A stretch of DNA of 8,939 nt from Desulfuromonadaceae bacterium (GTDB lineage: Bacteria > Desulfobacterota > Desulfuromonadia > Desulfuromonadales > Syntrophotaleaceae). The notes beneath the pieces were generated by a model. That model saw only the letters and a program-made list of their open reading frames with translations. It did not search any database and was not told where the DNA came from. The translations under genes and the position numbers were made by a program. Shown piece after piece: positions 5,794 through 8,939 of this stretch. The stretch covers positions 1 to 8,939 of the forward strand of contig JAIOSZ010000120.1 of NCBI GenBank assembly GCA_021107335.1. Reading direction: 5' to 3'. Position 1 is the first letter of the stretch. Every line of letters starts with the position of its first letter.

Positions 5794-7821
5794 TTACTTC
5801 CAAAACTCAACAAGCACGGGAGCAATAACCAGGGCCACAACGCTCATCAGCTTGATGAGGATGTTCATGGCCGGACCAGAGGTATCCTTGAAGGGGTCAC
5901 CAACGGTATCACCAACAACAGCGGCCATATGAGCATCGCCACCCTTGCTTTCACCGTCCAATTTACCCGATTCAATGTATTTCTTTGCATTGTCCCAAGC
6001 ACCACCGCCATTGGACATCATCAGCGCCAGCAATACCCCGGCCAGAGTGGCCCCGGCGAGCATGCCGCCAAGAGCTTCGACACCGATGATGAAACCAACC
6101 AGAACCGGCGCAGAAACAGCCACAACACCAGGCAGTACCATTTCCCGCAGGGCGGCACGAGCCGAGATGTCGATGCATTTTTGAGATTCAGGCTTAACCC
6201 CGGGTTTGCCTTCCAGCAGGCCCGGAATTTCGCGGAACTGACGGCGAATTTCGTCCACCATCTTACCGGCAGCGCGACCAACAGAAGTCATGGTCATAGC
6301 ACCGATCAGGAAAGGCAGCATACCGCCGATAAGCAGACCGATAACGACCTTTGGTTCAATCAGATTGATGCTTGTCAGGCCAACGGTAGTGGCATAGGCG
6401 GAGAACAGAGCCAGAGCCGTCAAAGCCGCAGAGCCAATGGCAAAGCCTTTACCGATTGCTGCGGTGGTGTTACCGATGGCATCAAGACCGTCAGTAATGT
6501 CGCGAACGTCAGAACCGAGGCCGCACATTTCGGAGATACCACCAGCATTGTCTGCAATGGGACCGTAAGCATCGACGGTCATGGTGACGCCAACGGTGGC
6601 CAGCATGCCGACAGCGGCGATACCGATACCGTACAGGCCTGCAAAGTGGTTAGCGACAAAGATACCCATGCAGATGATCAGGATCGGCAGAGCACAGGAC
6701 TCAAGACCAACGGCAAGGCCGTTGATAATATTGGTAGCCGGGCCGGTCTTGCTGGCTTCGGCAATACGTGCCACGGGCGCAGAGGCAGTATAATACTCGG
6801 TGATCTGACCAATGGCGATACCTGCCAGGGTACCAGCCAGAATTGCGTAAAACACACCGACATTGAGGCCAAGGCTCTTAATCACAAAGAAGGCAGCAAC
6901 CAGAAAACCAGCAGCGGCCACAAAAGTAGTGTAGTGCAGGGCTTTAGCCGGGTCGATGCCCTTAAGAAACTTCATCGAGCCAATGCCGATGAATGAGAAG
7001 ATCAAGCCGACCATGGCCAGAGCCAAAGGCAGCAGAATAGCATTAGACTGAGTATCGAGGCCACCACCGAGTTTTTCAAGCAAGGCAGGGCTAGCAGCGG
7101 CTGCAATGGCTACGGTGGCAATAATGGAACCGACATAGGATTCAAAAATATCAGCGCCCATACCGGCGGTGTCACCAACGCAGTCACCAACGTTATCGGC
7201 AATAACCCCGGGATTGCGCGGATCATCTTCGGGAATGCCGGCTTCTATTTTACCAACTAGGTCAGCACCGACGTCTGCGGCCTTGGTGTAGATACCACCG
7301 CCAACACGGGCGAACAAGGCAATAGAAGAAGCTCCCATGGCGAAACCGTTGATGTACTTGACGGTCTCAGGATCGCCACCAAAGAAGATAAACGCCACAC
7401 CGACACCGACTAGGCCAAGAGACGCTACGGCCAGTCCCATGACCGCTCCGCCATTAAAGGAAACCTGTAGTGCCTTGGCCTGACCCTCAATGCGAGCGGC
7501 TTCAGTGGTACGGACGTTAGCGCGGGTGGCTGCCTTCATGCCGATAAAACCGCAGGTCATGGAACATACAGCACCGCCGAGAAAAGCAAAGGCGGTCTGA
7601 AAGTTCATGCCCATGGCAATCACAAAAAAGACTAGGATAACGAAGAGCGCCAGCACGCGATACTCACGACCCAGAAACGCCATGGCACCGGCATGAATCT
7701 CATCCGAGATCTCTTTCATACGGTCGTTGCCGACAGGTTGTGCTTTTACAACATTGTACAGGACGATGGCGATTAGAAAACCAATCGCCCCCAGGATCGG
7801 AGCATACATTTGCAGTTCCAT
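5794..7821 (-). CDS. hppA: Membrane-bound ion-translocating pyrophosphatase, K+-dependent type
   Basis: This integral membrane enzyme hydrolyses inorganic pyrophosphate and pumps H+ and/or Na+ across the cytoplasmic membrane. The 675-residue length is typical, with about 16 hydrophobic segments expected. Substrate and Mg binding motifs are intact: [27 protein letters not shown] (split here as EDDPRNP at 198-204 and [16 protein letters not shown] at 209-224), [16 protein letters not shown] at 417-432, and [17 protein letters not shown] at 637-653. The sequence [14 protein letters not shown] (450-463) has Ala454 and Gly457, where K+-independent enzymes have Lys and Thr, so this is the K+-dependent class. 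The transmembrane glutamate in FESYVG (E227) occurs in both Na+ pumps and K+-dependent H+ pumps, so the ion cannot be decided by eye. ATG 7821 lies 22 nt after pth with GAGAGGG upstream. The gene ends with tandem stops, TAA then TGA. Its presence between pth and ychF is notable. Confidence 0.97.
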   Translation of the reverse strand: MELQMYAPILGAIGFLIAIVLYNVVKAQPVGNDRMKEISDEIHAGAMAFLGREYRVLALFVILVFFVIAMGMNFQTAFAFLGGAVCSMTCGFIGMKAATRANVRTTEAARIEGQAKALQVSFNGGAVMGLAVASLGLVGVGVAFIFFGGDPETVKYINGFAMGASSIALFARVGGGIYTKAADVGADLVGKIEAGIPEDDPRNPGVIADNVGDCVGDTAGMGADIFESYVGSIIATVAIAAAASPALLEKLGGGLDTQSNAILLPLALAMVGLIFSFIGIGSMKFLKGIDPAKALHYTTFVAAAGFLVAAFFVIKSLGLNVGVFYAILAGTLAGIAIGQITEYYTASAPVARIAEASKTGPATNIINGLAVGLESCALPILIICMGIFVANHFAGLYGIGIAAVGMLATVGVTMTVDAYGPIADNAGGISEMCGLGSDVRDITDGLDAIGNTTAAIGKGFAIGSAALTALALFSAYATTVGLTSINLIEPKVVIGLLIGGMLPFLIGAMTMTSVGRAAGKMVDEIRRQFREIPGLLEGKPGVKPESQKCIDISARAALREMVLPGVVAVSAPVLVGFIIGVEALGGMLAGATLAGVLLALMMSNGGGAWDNAKKYIESGKLDGESKGGDAHMAAVVGDTVGDPFKDTSGPAMNILIKLMSVVALVIAPVLVEFWK

Positions 7822-7843
7822 TTTGACTCTTACCCTCTCTAAT

Positions 7844-8419
7844 TTAATGTGAAATATCGCGGTTATTGAAAGCGTTCATGGCCTTAGAGACTCCTTCGCT
7901 TAGAAGCATTTCCAAGGCCTCGACCGCTAACAACAACAGATCATCCAATTGTTTTTTTTCAGCAGGGGAAAACTCTCGTAGAACATGACGGGCCACATCA
8001 CCTCCGGCTGGAGGCCGCCCGACACCGATACGCAGACGCACGAAATCGCCGCTGCCAAGGACAGAGCGAATGTCGCGTAGACCGTTGTGACCGCCGTGCC
8101 CGCCCCCTGTCTTGATGCGCAGGGAGCCGAAAGGCAAGTCGATCTCGTCGTGTATAACGACCAGATCGGCGGGCTGCAGCTGCCGCTGCTTGACCACCGA
8201 ACCAACACTGGCACCGCTTCTATTCATGAAAGTCTGCGGCAGCAGGACTAATAAATCTTGGTCGTTAAATCGACCCACGCCATATATGGCCTGGTGACCC
8301 TTTTTCTTCAGCGCGACACCGGCCCTGGCAGCAAACAATTCCGCTACCAGGAATCCGATATTATGCCGAGTGGCGCTGTATTCCGGCCCCGGATTGCCGA
8401 GACCGGCTACAACTTTCAA
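7844..8419 (-). CDS. pth: Peptidyl-tRNA hydrolase
   Basis: Pth cleaves the ester bond of peptidyl-tRNAs that drop off ribosomes, freeing the tRNA in the cytoplasm. The 191-residue length is normal. The expected active-site residues are visible: N9 in [10 protein letters not shown]19 in TRHNIGF, N66 in [10 protein letters not shown]91 in [11 protein letters not shown], and N112 in [13 protein letters not shown]. The RLRIGVGRP strand follows at about 128-136, and the C-terminal helices are intact. The start is TTG at 8419, the only position giving the canonical [12 protein letters not shown]-terminus; upstream in frame there is a TGA after a few codons and no ATG or GTG. The Shine-Dalgarno is weak. 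The rplY stop lies only 11 nt upstream, so translation is probably coupled to rplY, a common neighbour of pth. Confidence 0.97.
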   Translation of the reverse strand: MKVVAGLGNPGPEYSATRHNIGFLVAELFAARAGVALKKKGHQAIYGVGRFNDQDLLVLLPQTFMNRSGASVGSVVKQRQLQPADLVVIHDEIDLPFGSLRIKTGGGHGGHNGLRDIRSVLGSGDFVRLRIGVGRPPAGGDVARHVLREFSPAEKKQLDDLLLLAVEALEMLLSEGVSKAMNAFNNRDISH

Positions 8420-8430
8420 ACCAATCTCGC

Positions 8431-8939
8431 TTATTGTGCTTCAGCTTCAGGAGCCGCCGCAGCTACCTCGGCGCCCTCTACAAGCTCTTCACCCTCGGCC
8501 TCTTCTTCGGCCATGCGACCGGCGACAGTAAGGATGGTGAAGTTACCATCATGGGGAGCTTCAACGCCATCAGCCAACTGCAAATCTTCTACGTGGACCA
8601 CATCGCCAATCTGCATCTCAGTAACATCGATATCGATGGAAGCAGGAATGGCGTTGGGCAGACACACGACTTCGATTTCATGGCGAATGATCGACATGTT
8701 CCCACCCTCTTTTTCACCGGCAGACTTGCCAACAGGGTGAACTGGGACCATGACGCTGACCTTGGCAGACAGATCAATCACCTGAAAGTCAGCGTGCAGC
8801 ATGGTGCCAACGACAGGATCAACTTGCATGTCCTTAAGGATCACCACCTGGCCGTTGAAAGAACCATCGCCCTTAAGGGTGATCAGAGTATTCAGTCCGG
8901 CTTCGGTAGCGATCGATTTTTTAAGAGCCTTGGGATCGA
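8431..8939 (-). CDS. rplY: Large-subunit ribosomal protein bL25, CTC/TL5 type, 5' end missing
   Basis: bL25 binds 5S rRNA; the longer CTC form adds a second beta domain and is also described as a general stress protein. The gene runs off the right edge: reading continues in frame past GTG 8847 to the window end, giving 168 complete codons starting DPKALKKSIATEAGLNTLIT. The visible part holds the end of the 5S-binding domain (VILKDMQVDPVVGTMLHADF) and the TL5/CTC domain (VHPVGKSAGEKEGGNMSIIRHEIEVVCLP, then PASIDIDVTEMQIGDVVHVEDL). It closes with an acidic Ala/Glu-rich tail of about 25 residues (8434-8514). It is the first gene visible of the rplY-pth-hppA transcript. The missing N-terminal part should be about 30-50 codons. 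Confidence 0.94.
   Translation of the reverse strand, partial: DPKALKKSIATEAGLNTLITLKGDGSFNGQVVILKDMQVDPVVGTMLHADFQVIDLSAKVSVMVPVHPVGKSAGEKEGGNMSIIRHEIEVVCLPNAIPASIDIDVTEMQIGDVVHVEDLQLADGVEAPHDGNFTILTVAGRMAEEEAEGEELVEGAEVAAAAPEAEAQ

Noticed and set aside
5929..6996. 355-codon open frame on the plus strand opposite hppA
   Set aside because: It lies entirely antisense to the intact hppA gene, its translation is rich in His/Gln/Asn/Thr with no recognisable domain, and it is explained by the codon bias of the opposite strand.
1..8939. Defence system, mobile element, prophage, CRISPR array or novel multi-gene system
   Set aside because: Every gene is assigned to a conserved housekeeping family, gaps are all under 150 nt, and there are no direct-repeat arrays, integrases, transposases or attachment sites.

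Overview
This window is a conserved bacterial housekeeping locus. It holds eight complete genes plus one partial gene on the minus strand, all reading right to left, and the 3' end of one plus-strand gene at the left edge. Base composition is moderate and the coding density is high. The gene order rplY-pth-(hppA)-ychF-rpsF-rpsR-DUF2232-rplI-dnaB resembles what I remember of the Geobacter/Desulfuromonas/Pelobacter group (Desulfuromonadia, formerly Deltaproteobacteria). The sigma-54 activator next to it and the K+-dependent type of membrane pyrophosphatase fit an anaerobe of that kind. This assignment is inference from gene order and protein style; no database search was done.

Layout in minus-strand transcription order, right to left. 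The right edge cuts into rplY (bL25/CTC-type ribosomal protein). pth (peptidyl-tRNA hydrolase, TTG start) follows after 11 nt and hppA (membrane ion-pumping pyrophosphatase) after 22 nt, so these three look like one transcript. That transcript probably ends at a 12-bp hairpin in the 122-nt gap after hppA. ychF (OLA1-type ATPase/GTPase) comes next. A 148-nt gap with a candidate extended -10 promoter and a leader hairpin then precedes the tight cluster rpsF (bS6), rpsR (bS18), a DUF2232 membrane protein, rplI (bL9) and dnaB (replicative helicase). A strong 16-bp hairpin lies between rplI and dnaB. At the far left, the plus-strand NtrC-like regulator converges on dnaB, and one hairpin flanked by A and T tracts can terminate both.

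Functionally, most genes serve translation: ribosomal proteins bS6, bS18, bL9 and bL25, recycling of peptidyl-tRNA, and a ribosome-associated ATPase. The replicative helicase is attached at the operon end. The pyrophosphatase would use the PPi released by tRNA charging and nucleic-acid synthesis to energise the membrane, so its position inside a translation cluster makes metabolic sense even though its family is unrelated to the neighbours.

I found no CRISPR array, transposon, prophage, toxin-antitoxin or defence system, and no RNA gene. The points worth a second look are modest: a Cys/His cluster in the DnaB C-terminal domain, Ala/Glu-rich acidic tails on both bS6 and bL25, structured intergenic RNAs (rpsF leader and rplI-dnaB hairpin), and the placement of hppA.
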